Below, piece after piece: positions 5,143 to 10,300 of a stretch of DNA of 10,757 nt. Location: contig MU646469.1 in NCBI GenBank assembly GCA_026770585.1, positions 187,085 through 197,841 on the forward strand, in the 5' to 3' direction. The notes beneath the pieces were generated by a model. The model saw nothing but the letters and a program-made list of their open reading frames with translations. It was not told the origin of the DNA and did no database searches. This stretch comes from Baffinella frigidus. Lineage: Eukaryota; Cryptophyceae; Cryptomonadales; Baffinellaceae. The first letter of the stretch is position 1, and the number at the start of each line of letters is the position of its first letter. The position numbers and the translations under genes are program-made.

Positions 5143-5177
5143 CGGCTACGTTCGCCGTTCACGCATCCTCACAACAG
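5143..5177 (+). pseudogene. Module F copy 5, 3' half
   Basis: CGGCTACGTTCGCCGTTCAC through ACAACAG corresponds to the AAFAGRDSSQQ region with changes, followed by the conserved intron start GTGCGGTTTCGGG. No 5' half. Confidence 0.45.
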
Positions 5178-5207
5178 GTGCGGTTTCGGGTTTGGGTTTT
5201 ATCCCGC

Positions 5208-5295
5208 AAGTGCCCAGTAGGCTCATACACCCTACGGTAGAGCCCTAGGACCTGCCTACGGCGAGTTAGGGCGAATATTCGCCATATGGGCACTT
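5208..5295. mobile_element. Short inverted-repeat element
   Basis: AAGTGCCCAGTAGG at the left and the complement of CCATATGGGCACTT at the right give about 13-base inverted ends. The 88-base interior contains the 12-base palindrome GCGAATATTCGC at 5271-5282. It lies inside a module F intron. Confidence 0.55.
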
Positions 5296-5328
5296 AATGG
5301 ATACTGTCAACCCATACTCCCAACCTGT

Positions 5329-5363
5329 CTGCGCTTGCCGGCCATGACTCCTCTCCGAAGCAG
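5329..5363 (+). pseudogene. Module F copy 6, 3' half
   Basis: TGCGCTTGCCGGCCATGACT and the following CCTCTCCGAAGCAG match the exon end. The next bases are CGCTTTCGGG, so the GTG of the donor is lost. Confidence 0.45.
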
Positions 5364-5391
5364 CGCTTTCGGGTTTCGGATTTGGGTTTTA

Positions 5392-5422
5392 GGCCGCGCT
5401 CGCTGGCCACGGCTTGTCTCAG
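5392..5422 (+). pseudogene. Module F copy 7, 3' half
   Basis: GCCGCGCTCGCTGGCCACGG followed by CTTGTCTCAG resembles the exon end, but GGCTTC follows in place of the donor. Confidence 0.35.
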
Positions 5423-5489
5423 GGCTTCACCTCTCTTTCGTCCTCCTCTTAGATACTGTCAATCCATTATCTCAAACCGGCTGCTCCCT

Positions 5490-5653
5490 CACGAGGCTAA
5501 CCAGGCGAACAGAATAAAACCCGGGGGCTGTACAAGTAGGGCCTATCCATAAGTGATTTATAACCGACCGACCGCTGAGCGGTCGGTAACGTGATCATTT
5601 CCCTACAAAACTTTAAAAGTCCCTTTTATTCTGTTCGCATGGGTAGCCTCGTG
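5490..5653. mobile_element. MITE-like element inside a module F copy
   Basis: Long imperfect inverted ends: CACGAGGCTAACCAGGCGAA and its partner, complement of TTCGCATGGGTAGCCTCGTG, extend into AACAGAATAAAA on both sides. At the centre ACCGACCGCT (5567-5576) and AGCGGTCGGT (5578-5587) form a perfect hairpin. It lies within a module F fragment: CGGCTGCTC before it and GGCTGGCCATGCCTCCTC after it. The element is 164 bases with no gene. Confidence 0.75.
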
Positions 5654-5684
5654 TGGTCTGGCTGGCCATGCCTCCTCCCAGCAG
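5654..5684 (+). pseudogene. Module F copy 8, split by an element
   Basis: The 3' half of the exon (GGCTGGCCATGCCTCCTCCC, AGCAG) directly follows the element at 5490-5653, and the beginning of the same fragment is before it at about 5477-5489. TCGCAAGTTCAGGG follows, so the donor is degenerate. Confidence 0.5.
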
Positions 5685-5740
5685 TCGCAAGTTCAGGGTT
5701 TAGGGTTTGGGGTTTATACTGCCAAACCATAGTCCCAACC

Positions 5741-5775
5741 CGCCTGCTCTTGCCGGCCATGACTCCTCTCAGCAG
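5741..5775 (+). pseudogene. Module F copy 9, 3' half
   Basis: CGCCTGCTCTTGCCGGCCAT and GACTCCTCTCAGCAG match the exon end, followed by GAGC instead of GTGC. It is the last copy in the array, and an inverted-repeat element follows within ten bases. Confidence 0.45.
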
Positions 5776-5783
5776 GAGCTAAT

Positions 5784-5930
5784 CCGGGGACATGTTTAAT
5801 TTCAAAGAGAACGGATCCCTATTTGTTCATAGGAGTTGGACGAAGGTTAATTAGGGCCCTGATTAAATTCACTTAGGGCCAGAATCCGGTTTGATAGGCT
5901 ATTTAAAAAAACATTAAACATGTTGCCGGG
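5784..5930. mobile_element. MITE-like element after module F
   Basis: CCGGGGACATGTTTAAT at the left and, as complement, CCCGGCAACATGTTTAAT at the right. The interior is AT-rich and itself partly symmetric (TTAATTAGGGCCCTGATTAA). 147 bases, no coding content. No convincing target-site duplication. Confidence 0.75.
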
Positions 5931-6109
5931 TGAGAGCGCCCCTCCTTATTCCGCTCTCGAGGGAATTCAGAACATTTTAAAAGTCAATTTCCAGGTTCTG
6001 GACATGGCTCCAGCTACAAACATTTAAAACTGCTGAACAATTTCTTCCCCGCTCGGCAGCGGATATTAACCGTGTCCCTTATTTTTACTCTCGAACCTTG
6101 ATACATCTC
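5931..6109. other. Unique AT-rich gap with small hairpins
   Basis: Contains GAGAGCG (5932-5938) paired with CGCTCTC (5952-5958) and a CCGCTCGGCAGCGG hairpin near 6049. No exon of the known modules and no telomere-like repeat until about 6110. I cannot assign it. Confidence 0.35.
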
Positions 6110-6158
6110 GATCCCCAACCCTCAAATCCTATACCCCAAACCCTAATCCCTACACCAG
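6110..6158. repeat. Telomere-like lead-in to module G
   Basis: CCCCAACCCTCAAATCC, CCCCAAACCCTAATCCC, then TACACCAG, which is a plausible acceptor for the first module G copy. Confidence 0.6.
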
Positions 6159-6192
6159 GAAGCGGACAGCCACGTGGCAAAAGAGATGGCAC
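6159..6192 (+). pseudogene. Module G copy 1, 5' part
   Basis: EADSHVAKEMA after CAG, then directly CCGAAACCCTAAACC. The 3' part of the exon and the donor are missing. The start lies exactly 234 bases before copy 2. Confidence 0.55.
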
Positions 6193-6392
6193 CCGAAACC
6201 CTAAACCATGAACCTTGGACCCTAAACCTTGAAATCTAAACCTTGAACCCCAAACCTGGAACCTTGAACCTTGAAACATAAACCCTGAACCCTAAACCCC
6301 AATCCCCAAACCCATCAATCATATACCCAAATCCCTGAACCCTTAAATCATAAACCCCAACCCTCAAAGCTTATCCCTGATCGCCAATGCAG
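6193..6392. repeat. Telomere-like spacer, CCTTGAA-rich
   Basis: Units shift from CCCTAAA to CCTTGAA and AACCTTGAA around 6210-6280, then CCCCAAA, ending ATCGCCAATGCAG. A local variant bias is clear. Confidence 0.75.
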
Positions 6393-6443
6393 GAAGCGGC
6401 CAGCCACATGGCAAAAGAGATGGCACCCCTGCTCGCCGACAGC
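6393..6443 (+). pseudogene. Module G copy 2, no donor
   Basis: EAASHMAKEMAPLLADSP is open for 17 codons after AATGCAG and then passes into CCCTAAACCC. It is longer than copy 1 but lacks GT at the end. Another 234 bases separate it from copy 3. Confidence 0.5.
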
Positions 6444-6626
6444 CCTAAACCCTAAACCCTAAACCTTGAACCCTAACCCCTAAACCCTAATCCCCACAAC
6501 CCCAAACCCTTAAATCCTACACCCCAATCTTCAACCGCTTAAAATCCTATACCCCAAGCCCTATACCCCAACCTTCAACCGCTTAAAACCTATACCCCAA
6601 ACCCTAAACCCTAATCCCCAATGCAG
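6444..6626. repeat. Telomere-like spacer in module G
   Basis: CCCTAAACCCTAAACCCTAA (the canonical unit) at its start, then variants including a repeated CTTCAACCGCTTAAAA(T)CC at about 6529 and 6570. Ends CCCCAATGCAG. Confidence 0.8.
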
Positions 6627-6679
6627 GAAGCGGACAGCCACATGGCGAAAGAGATGGCACGCCTGATCGCCGACAACCC
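6627..6679 (+). pseudogene. Module G copy 3, no donor, 3' part duplicated
   Basis: EADSHMAKEMARLIADNPE follows AATGCAG. The segment CGCCTGATCGCCGACAACCC occurs again 31 bases later at 6691. No donor follows either copy. Its best relatives with a donor are copies 4 and 5. Confidence 0.5.
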
Positions 6680-6729
6680 TGAACCATGAACGCCTGATCG
6701 CCGACAACCCTGAACCGCTTCCTGCATTG

Positions 6730-6783
6730 GCGGAACATGACAAGGCAGTCACCTCGGACAGTTGGCTTCGGCGGTCACGCGGG
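6730..6783 (+). other. Possible orphan exon after inverted splice site
   Basis: CGGAACATGACAAGGCAG followed by a GC-rich block that can read HLGQLASAVTRALKS, a pattern loosely like module A. No donor is evident and no second copy was found. It directly follows an inverted copy of the module G acceptor (6715-6729). Uncertain. Confidence 0.25.
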
Positions 6784-7024
6784 CGCTCAAGAGCACCCTA
6801 ATCCTTGAACCTTGAACCTTGAACCCTAAACCCTAAACCTTCAGCCCTAAACAATGAACCTTCAACCCTAAACCCAAAACCCTTAACCCTGAACCCCTAA
6901 CCCCTAACCCCTAACCCTTAAACCCAAAACCTTAATCCCTAAACTCTAAACCCCAAACCCTAAACCCCAAACCCTATACCCCAAACCCCACACCCTAAAC
7001 CCTAAACCCTAAACCCTAAACCAG
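6784..7024. repeat. Telomere-like tract with canonical run
   Basis: AACCTTGAACC variants give way to AACCCCTAACCCCTAA and then four consecutive CCCTAAA units around 6990-7020, before CCAG at the next exon. One of the most canonical telomere-type runs in the window. Confidence 0.85.
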
Positions 7025-7084
7025 GAAGCGGACAGCCACATGGCGAAAGAGATGAAACGCCAAGTCGCCGAGGAGAAGAACAAG
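7025..7084 (+). CDS. Module G copy 4, intact coiled-coil exon
   Basis: Sixty bases, 20 codons, phase 0, between CTAAACCAG and GTCCAAACC. It starts EADSHMAKEMKRQ and ends VAEEKNK, which is highly charged with M6, M10 and V14 on one face; a short coiled-coil segment is plausible. The same exon with near-identical boundaries recurs at 7254-7313, and the first 15 bases of the intron (GTCCAAACCCTGCAC) are also the same, so exon and intron were duplicated together. Copies 1 to 3 upstream share the EADSHMAKEM start but have a different ending. Not a recognised family. Confidence 0.6.
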
Positions 7085-7104
7085 GTCCAAACCCTGCACC
7101 CTAT

Positions 7105-7243
7105 CCACTTAGCAGCAACCGATAACCTTTCCACCTTGGATTCAAGGCGAAATTCCGGTTACGTTCTAGGGCAATGGATAAGATTCTAGTACAAATCGTA
7201 TAGATGGACTGTATCCGTGAAGCCTCCGGTGGCTGCTAAGTGG
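7105..7243. mobile_element. MITE-like element, family 5, copy 2 (inverted)
   Basis: CCACTTAGCAGCAACCG at the left and, as complement, CCACTTAGCAGCCACCG at the right. The interior is the reverse complement of 4939-5075 with scattered changes. TAT flanks both ends and might be a three-base target duplication. It sits in the intron between module G copies 4 and 5. Confidence 0.8.
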
Positions 7244-7253
7244 TATACACCAG

Positions 7254-7313
7254 GCAGCGGACAGCCACATGGCAAAAGAGACGACACGCCAGGTTGCCGA
7301 GGAGAAGAACAAG
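7254..7313 (+). CDS. Module G copy 5, intact coiled-coil exon
   Basis: Sixty bases, 20 codons, phase 0, between TACACCAG and GTCCAAACC. Differs from copy 4 by E1 to A and by TT in place of MK in the middle (AADSHMAKETTRQ ... VAEEKNK). M10 of the hydrophobic stripe becomes T, which would weaken a coiled coil slightly. Differences affect both silent and replacement sites. Context as for copy 4. Confidence 0.55.
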
Positions 7314-7330
7314 GTCCAAACCCTGCACTG

Positions 7331-7413
7331 TTTGGGGATTGGAAAGGAAAAATGGGGATTGGGGATTGGGGATTAAGGTTTAAGGTTTTCATTTTTCCTT
7401 TCCAATCCCCAAA
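7331..7413. mobile_element. Fold-back element with 24-base perfect arms
   Basis: TTTGGGGATTGGAAAGGAAA plus AATG (7331-7354) is perfectly complementary to 7390-7413. The loop is G-rich repeat (GGGGATT x3, then TTTAAGG). TGCACT flanks both sides, at 7324-7329 and 7415-7420, a candidate six-base target duplication. Part of one arm (CCTTCCAATCCCCAAAA) also occurs at about 7594-7610. Confidence 0.7.
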
Positions 7414-7439
7414 ATGCACTCTATCATTTGCCATCATTT

Positions 7440-7454
7440 GAGGAGAAGAACAAG
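7440..7454 (+). pseudogene. Module G copy 6, 3' remnant
   Basis: Only GAGGAGAAGAACAAG, encoding EEKNK, remains before GTCACAACC, a good donor context. The 5' part is missing. Confidence 0.55.
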
Positions 7455-7472
7455 GTCACAACCCTCAACCCA

Positions 7473-7600
7473 TTTGCCATCGTTTTCGAATTTGCCATCA
7501 TGTTCGAATCCTGAAACCCTAAAAACGAATTCCCAATCTTTCATTTGCCATCATTTTTGAATCCTGAAACCCTGAAAAACTAATTCCCATTTTCCCCTTC
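7473..7600. repeat. 52-base tandem repeat (TTTGCCATCAT type)
   Basis: TTTGCCATCATGTTCGAATC and its continuation CTGAAACCCTAAAAACGAAT begin at 7491 and recur, with changes, at 7543, a period of 52. A partial unit starts at 7473. Not telomere-like overall. Confidence 0.7.
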
Positions 7601-7619
7601 CAATCCCCAAAACCATCTA

Positions 7620-7750
7620 CCCCCTAAACGTACACCCCCCCTAGCAAAGAGAGAAGATGCTCAGTCCCTAAACCCTAAACCCTAATCACCAACCCCCCAA
7701 GCCCAAACCCTAAGCCCTGCACTCGAAACCCTAACCCATAAATCATTTTG
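7620..7750. repeat. Telomere-like spacer with short purine-rich block
   Basis: CCCTAAACCC units around CTAGCAAAGAGAGAAGATGC at 7638-7657, which could be an exon scrap (it has AG before it) but has no second copy to support it. Confidence 0.6.
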
Positions 7751-8049
7751 GGTTTCGTTGACGGGTGCGGGCGTGGTCAAAATTCACTACACATATTGAT
7801 CATACTAGCATTAGTAAAGCATTCTTGCATCAATTTTCATTGCCCGTAGATATACTACCACGCCAGAGTCTTCGAAGGGGTCGCCAAAAGTCAATTCCCC
7901 TTCAAGGAATTGGTTTTCAAAAGTTGACCTGCGCCTCCTGAGGCGCGATACAAAAGTCCAGCCCCCTCCTGTGTTTAGGGTTCCCAGTTCAACGCAGGTC
8001 ATATTGTCGAAATGCGAAAAAAATCCTCCACTCTTGCCTGGTAACCCAG
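7751..8049. other. Unassigned unique segment before module H
   Basis: No telomere-like repeat except at 7974-7981. Contains AATTCC/GGAATT inverted arms near 7891-7909 and a GCGCCTC/GAGGCGC hairpin at 7930-7945. AAAAGTTGACC and AAAAGTCAATT resemble the ends of other small elements, so this is probably insertion debris. A minus-strand open frame of 101 codons crosses it and exon H copy 1 in antisense and is not supported. Confidence 0.4.
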
Positions 8050-8104
8050 GACGAAAGCGGCGGTGTTTGAGAGCCTGCGGCGCGGGATGCAGCTTCACGC
8101 CGAG
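8050..8104 (+). pseudogene. Module H copy 1, degenerate
   Basis: TKAAVFESLRRGMQLHAE after ACCCAG. It is three bases shorter near the start and has G and M where later copies have E/K-rich residues. GAG is followed by ATGACG instead of GT, and the 20-base minisatellite begins 17 bases later. Confidence 0.5.
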
Positions 8105-8120
8105 ATGACGCACCACCCTC

Positions 8121-8176
8121 GCTATCCGTCGGTTACGAACGCTATCCGTCGGTTACGCACGCTATCCGTCGGTTAA
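8121..8176. repeat. 20-base minisatellite, about 3 copies
   Basis: GCTATCCGTCGGTTACGAAC in just under three units, ending in TTAATGGGGGCACA. It occupies the position where a donor would be in module H copy 1. Confidence 0.9.
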
Positions 8177-8241
8177 TGGGGGCACACGCACCGCGTGACC
8201 AGCTCCGAACCTCGAGACCAACTCTTTCTCTCTATCGGCAG

Positions 8242-8295
8242 GCGGTGGTGGTGTTTGAGAGCATGCGCCGCGAGAAGGAGCAGCTCCACGCCGAG
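8242..8295 (+). pseudogene. Module H copy 2, exon without GT donor
   Basis: Preceded by a CT-rich tract and CGGCAG, it reads AVVVFESMRREKEQLHAE, 18 codons in phase 0. The coding part is intact, but GAG is followed by ATGACA. Reading on into the minisatellite gives PRYPSVTNAIHRLGTLSVS and a stop, so it could also be a terminal exon. Hydrophobic residues at 1, 4, 8 and 15 fit a heptad series. Confidence 0.5.
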
Positions 8296-8308
8296 ATGAC
8301 ACATCCTC

Positions 8309-8405
8309 GCTATCCGTCGGTTACGAACGCTATCCATCGGTTAGGAACGCTATCCGTCAGTTAGGAACGCCATCCGTCGGTTAAGAACGCTATCCGTCGG
8401 TTAAT
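8309..8405. repeat. 20-base minisatellite, 5 copies
   Basis: Five tandem units of GCTATCCGTCGGTTA(C/G/A)GAAC, the last ending TTAATGGGGGCACA as at 8121-8176. The unit count has changed between duplicated exon blocks. Confidence 0.9.
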
Positions 8406-8452
8406 GGGGGCACAAACACCTCGTGACCAACTCTCTCTCTCTCTATCGGCAG

Positions 8453-8506
8453 GCGGTGGCGGTGTTTGAGAGCATGCGCCGCGAAAAGGAACAGCTCCAC
8501 GCCGAG
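8453..8506 (+). CDS. Module H copy 3, intact coiled-coil exon
   Basis: Fifty-four bases, 18 codons, phase 0, AVAVFESMRREKEQLHAE. It is preceded by an excellent (CT)n pyrimidine tract ending TCGGCAG and followed by GTACAC, so both splice signals are good. The codon differences from copy 2 are mostly silent (GAG/GAA, GAG/GAA in REKEQ), which suggests coding constraint. Charged residues with hydrophobics at 1, 4, 8 and 15 suit a coiled coil. The intron that follows is pure telomere-like repeat for more than 500 bases. Family not recognised. Confidence 0.6.
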
Positions 8507-9062
8507 GTACACCCCAAGCCCTAAACCCTAAACCCTAAGCCCGAAACCCTACACCCTAATTCCCAATCCATAAACCGGAAACTCTAAACCCCGAAACCTA
8601 CACCCTAAACCCTTAACCCTAAACCCTAAACCCTGAGCCCTAAACCCTAAATCCTAAACCCCAATCCCTAAACCGGAAACCCTACACCCTACTCCCTACA
8701 CCCTAAAACCCTATCTCTAAACCCTAAACCCTAAACCCCAAACCCTAAACCCTAAACCTTAAACCCTAAACCAACCCTAAGCCCTAAGCCATAAAACATA
8801 AAAACCAAACCCCAAACCCCAAACCCCAAAACCTAAACCATGCACCCTGGACCCTAAACACGTAACCCTGAACCCTGAACCCTAAACCCTGAACCCTGAA
8901 CCCTGAACCCCAAACCCTGAACCCCAAACGTTAAACCCTAAACTCCAAACTCCAAACCCCAAACCACAAACCCTTCTCCGTGTTACGAGCCTCAACCCTA
9001 AACCCCGAACCCTAAACCCTACACCCTAAACCCTAAACTCTAAACCCCAAACCCGAACCCAG
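8507..9062. repeat. Long telomere-like tract, candidate 556-base intron
   Basis: Bounded by GTACACC and CGAACCCAG, so it has GT...AG ends linking module H copy 3 to exon I. Units are CCCTAAA, CCCTACA, CCCTGAA, CCCCAAA, with a CCCTGAA-rich block at about 8868-8920. One short unique piece (CTTCTCCGTGTTACGAGCCT) lies near 8972. No exon was found inside. It is the longest uninterrupted candidate telomere-like intron here. Confidence 0.8.
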
Positions 9063-9332
9063 CTCCAAGAGTTGCGGTTCTCGGCGGGAAGGGCTCAAAA
9101 AAGCGCGGGAAACGCTCGAAAAAGCGCGGGACTGGCTAAAAAAACCCCTACACCCCTGGACACTAAATCATACACCCAAAAACAGTTGGAGGAGGCGCGG
9201 TCAGAGGCCGAAAAGACGGAGCAAGAGGCGCGCGTGGACCTCGAAAAACGGCGGGAAGGGCTTGAAAAAGCGCGGGAAACAAGGGAGGAGCTTGAAACCG
9301 TCCGGGGAGAGCTTGAGAAGGCACACGCGCAG
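9063..9332 (+). CDS. Exon I, long charged coiled-coil exon
   Basis: From CCCAG to GTTGAAAC the frame is open for 90 codons in phase 0, the longest coding block in the window. The second half (from about residue 42) is a classic charged coiled coil: QLEEARSEAEKTEQEAR, then EKRREGLEKARE and EELETVRGELEKAHAQ, with L, V and A at heptad positions. The first half is rich in A, K, S and G. At 9082-9113 it holds a copy of 9249-9280 (32 bases, two mismatches) read in a different frame, so the first half may be a frameshifted duplicate, or a splice site lies at AAAAACAG (9178-9185) with TTGGAG as the true exon start. The coding may also continue as VETLH into the element at 9344. A myosin-tail- or golgin-like filament is only a resemblance of composition. 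Confidence 0.6.
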
Positions 9333-9343
9333 GTTGAAACCCT

Positions 9344-9481
9344 CCACCGACCGTCACAACTTGGGCAAATCGAAAAAGTCAAAAACCCCAAATCCCCTTG
9401 AAGGCCGTCGGATTCCGACGGCCTTCAAGGGGATTTTTGGAGCCATTTCCCCCGATTTGCCCAGACTGTGAGGGTTGGTGG
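9344..9481. mobile_element. MITE-like palindromic element, family 1, copy 2
   Basis: 138 bases with CCACCGACCGTCACA and the complement of TGTGAGGGTTGGTGG as ends. The core is a perfect 22-base hairpin (9390-9411 with 9415-9436) over a three-base loop. Very similar to 99-238 over its full length. It begins 11 bases after the exon I donor-like GT, where GTTGAAACCCTCCACC resembles the start of the fragment at 9544, so it may split a coding exon. Confidence 0.8.
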
Positions 9482-9543
9482 CTGAACACTGAACCCTGAA
9501 GCATGTACCCTGAAGCATGTACCCGAAACTCTAAACCCTGCAG

Positions 9544-9582
9544 GTGGCCGCCCTGCACACGAAACAAGAAAATCGAAACCCG
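9544..9582 (+). pseudogene. Exon fragment related to the exon I extension
   Basis: After CCCTGCAG the DNA reads VAALHTKQENRNP, resembling VETLH at 9333-9347. It then fades into AACCGACACTTGAAACCC repeat with no donor. A truncated coiled-coil exon copy or remnant. Confidence 0.4.
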
Positions 9583-9623
9583 AAAAACCGACACTTGAAA
9601 CCCTGAACCCCAAATCCTCGCCC

Positions 9624-9785
9624 CCACACAGCAGGCTACGAGGGAATTTTCGGCCCATTTCGGGCCGACTTTCCGTTACCTTGTCCCTAGGAACCCCCCT
9701 ATGTCCCTACGGGTTGCCTACCGTAGGGTCGTAGGTCGTATCCCTTATGGGTTATTTAAAATCCCTTCGAAGTCCGCTGTGTGGC
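9624..9785. mobile_element. MITE-like element, family 3, complete copy
   Basis: CCACACAGCAGGCTACGAGG at the left end and, as complement, CCACACAGCGGACTTCGAAG at the right, followed on both sides by GGATTTT/GAATTTT. The interior has GCCCATTTCGGGC and the CCCTACGGTAGGCAA complement. It is the full-length version of the fragments at 2337 and 2506. No gene; no clear target duplication. Confidence 0.8.
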
Positions 9786-9794
9786 TAAACGCAG

Positions 9795-9842
9795 GCGAAA
9801 AGGCGGGAGTCGACGGGCGCGGCAGACCCGGACGTCGTCACC
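9795..9842 (+). pseudogene. Module J copy 1, 5' half, broken
   Basis: After AACGCAG the block contains the conserved GCGGCAGACCCGGACGTCGT (AADPDVV in the family frame), then CACCCAGG and an AT-rich insertion instead of the exon end. The leading part is out of frame with the conserved core. Confidence 0.45.
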
Positions 9843-9869
9843 CAGGATTGTTGGGGTGGTCTTTGATTT

Positions 9870-9932
9870 AATTAGGATTCCTAAGTAAAATTACCTATGC
9901 CATAGTAATTTCTCCTATGATTTCTCCTATGA
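9870..9932. repeat. AT-rich insertion in module J, copy 1
   Basis: TTAGGATTCCTAA palindrome, then AGTAAAATTACCTATGCCAT and TTTCTCCTATGA twice. The same insertion is found at the equivalent point of copies 2 and 4. Confidence 0.7.
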
Positions 9933-9955
9933 AAGGCGCGCGGGAGAGAACGCAG

Positions 9956-10003
9956 GCGAAAAGGTGGACGTCCACGGACGCGGCAGACTCGGACGTCGTC
10001 ACC
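9956..10003 (+). pseudogene. Module J copy 2, 5' half
   Basis: Reads AKRWTSTDAADSDVVT after CGCAG. This keeps the family core (TD-AAD-DVV). The 3' half, RAGELEAE, is at 10184-10207, with an expanded AT-rich insertion between, so the exon is split. Confidence 0.5.
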
Positions 10004-10029
10004 GTGACGGATTGTTGGAGGGGGTAATT

Positions 10030-10183
10030 GATTTAATTAGGATTACTAAGTAAAATTACCTATGCCATCATCATAAGTAAAATCACCTTAAGATCCATAA
10101 GTAACATTACCTATGCCATAAGTAGGATTCATAAGTAAATTTTCCTATGCCATAGTAATTTCTCCTATGATTTCTCCTATGAA
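10030..10183. repeat. AT-rich insertion in module J, expanded copy 2
   Basis: Repeats of CATAAGTAAAATTACCTATG and variants (about four units), ending TTTCTCCTATGA twice like copy 1. Expansion of the internal unit makes it more than twice as long as at 9870. Confidence 0.7.
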
Positions 10184-10207
10184 CGCGCCGGAGAGCTCGA
10201 GGCCGAG
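10184..10207 (+). pseudogene. Module J copy 2, 3' half
   Basis: CGCGCCGGAGAGCTCGAGGC plus CGAG encodes RAGELEAE, exactly the end of the intact copy 5, followed by the donor GTGGGT. Separated from its 5' half by the AT-rich insertion. Confidence 0.55.
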
Positions 10208-10246
10208 GTGGGTTCCGAAACCTGATGTAGATAACCCTAAACGCAG
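10208..10246 (+). other. Candidate 39-base intron
   Basis: Between the RAGELEAE half-exon and module J copy 3, starting GTGGGTTCC and ending AACGCAG, with one telomere-like ACCCTAAAC inside. The same sequence, slightly changed, precedes copy 5. At 39 bases it would be a very short spliceosomal intron, or a shortened remnant. Confidence 0.4.
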
Positions 10247-10300
10247 GCGAAAAAGCGGATGTCGAGGCTGCAGACACGGACGTCATCCTGAGGCGGGCTG
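10247..10300 (+). pseudogene. Module J copy 3, frameshifted
   Basis: Contains DVEAADTDVILRRAGE, the best match to copy 5, but in a frame that does not fit CAG|GCG phase 0, so bases are missing near the start. After GGAGAG it runs into GGAATTTCTATC, so the ELEAE end is lost. A longer open frame from 10167 to 10361 crosses it in a different frame and is not supported. Confidence 0.5.

Noticed and set aside
7811-8116. 101-codon open frame on the - strand
   Set aside because: It is antisense to module H copy 1 and crosses insertion debris with hairpins. No domain is recognised, and GC-rich exon antisense often stays open by chance.
8121-8405. CRISPR-like array
   Set aside because: Units of 20 bases are contiguous with no spacers, and the context is eukaryotic. 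It is a minisatellite.
9063-9332. Naming exon I as a myosin, golgin or SMC family member
   Set aside because: The similarity is only charged heptad composition. No head domain, ATPase motif or other diagnostic sequence is in the window.
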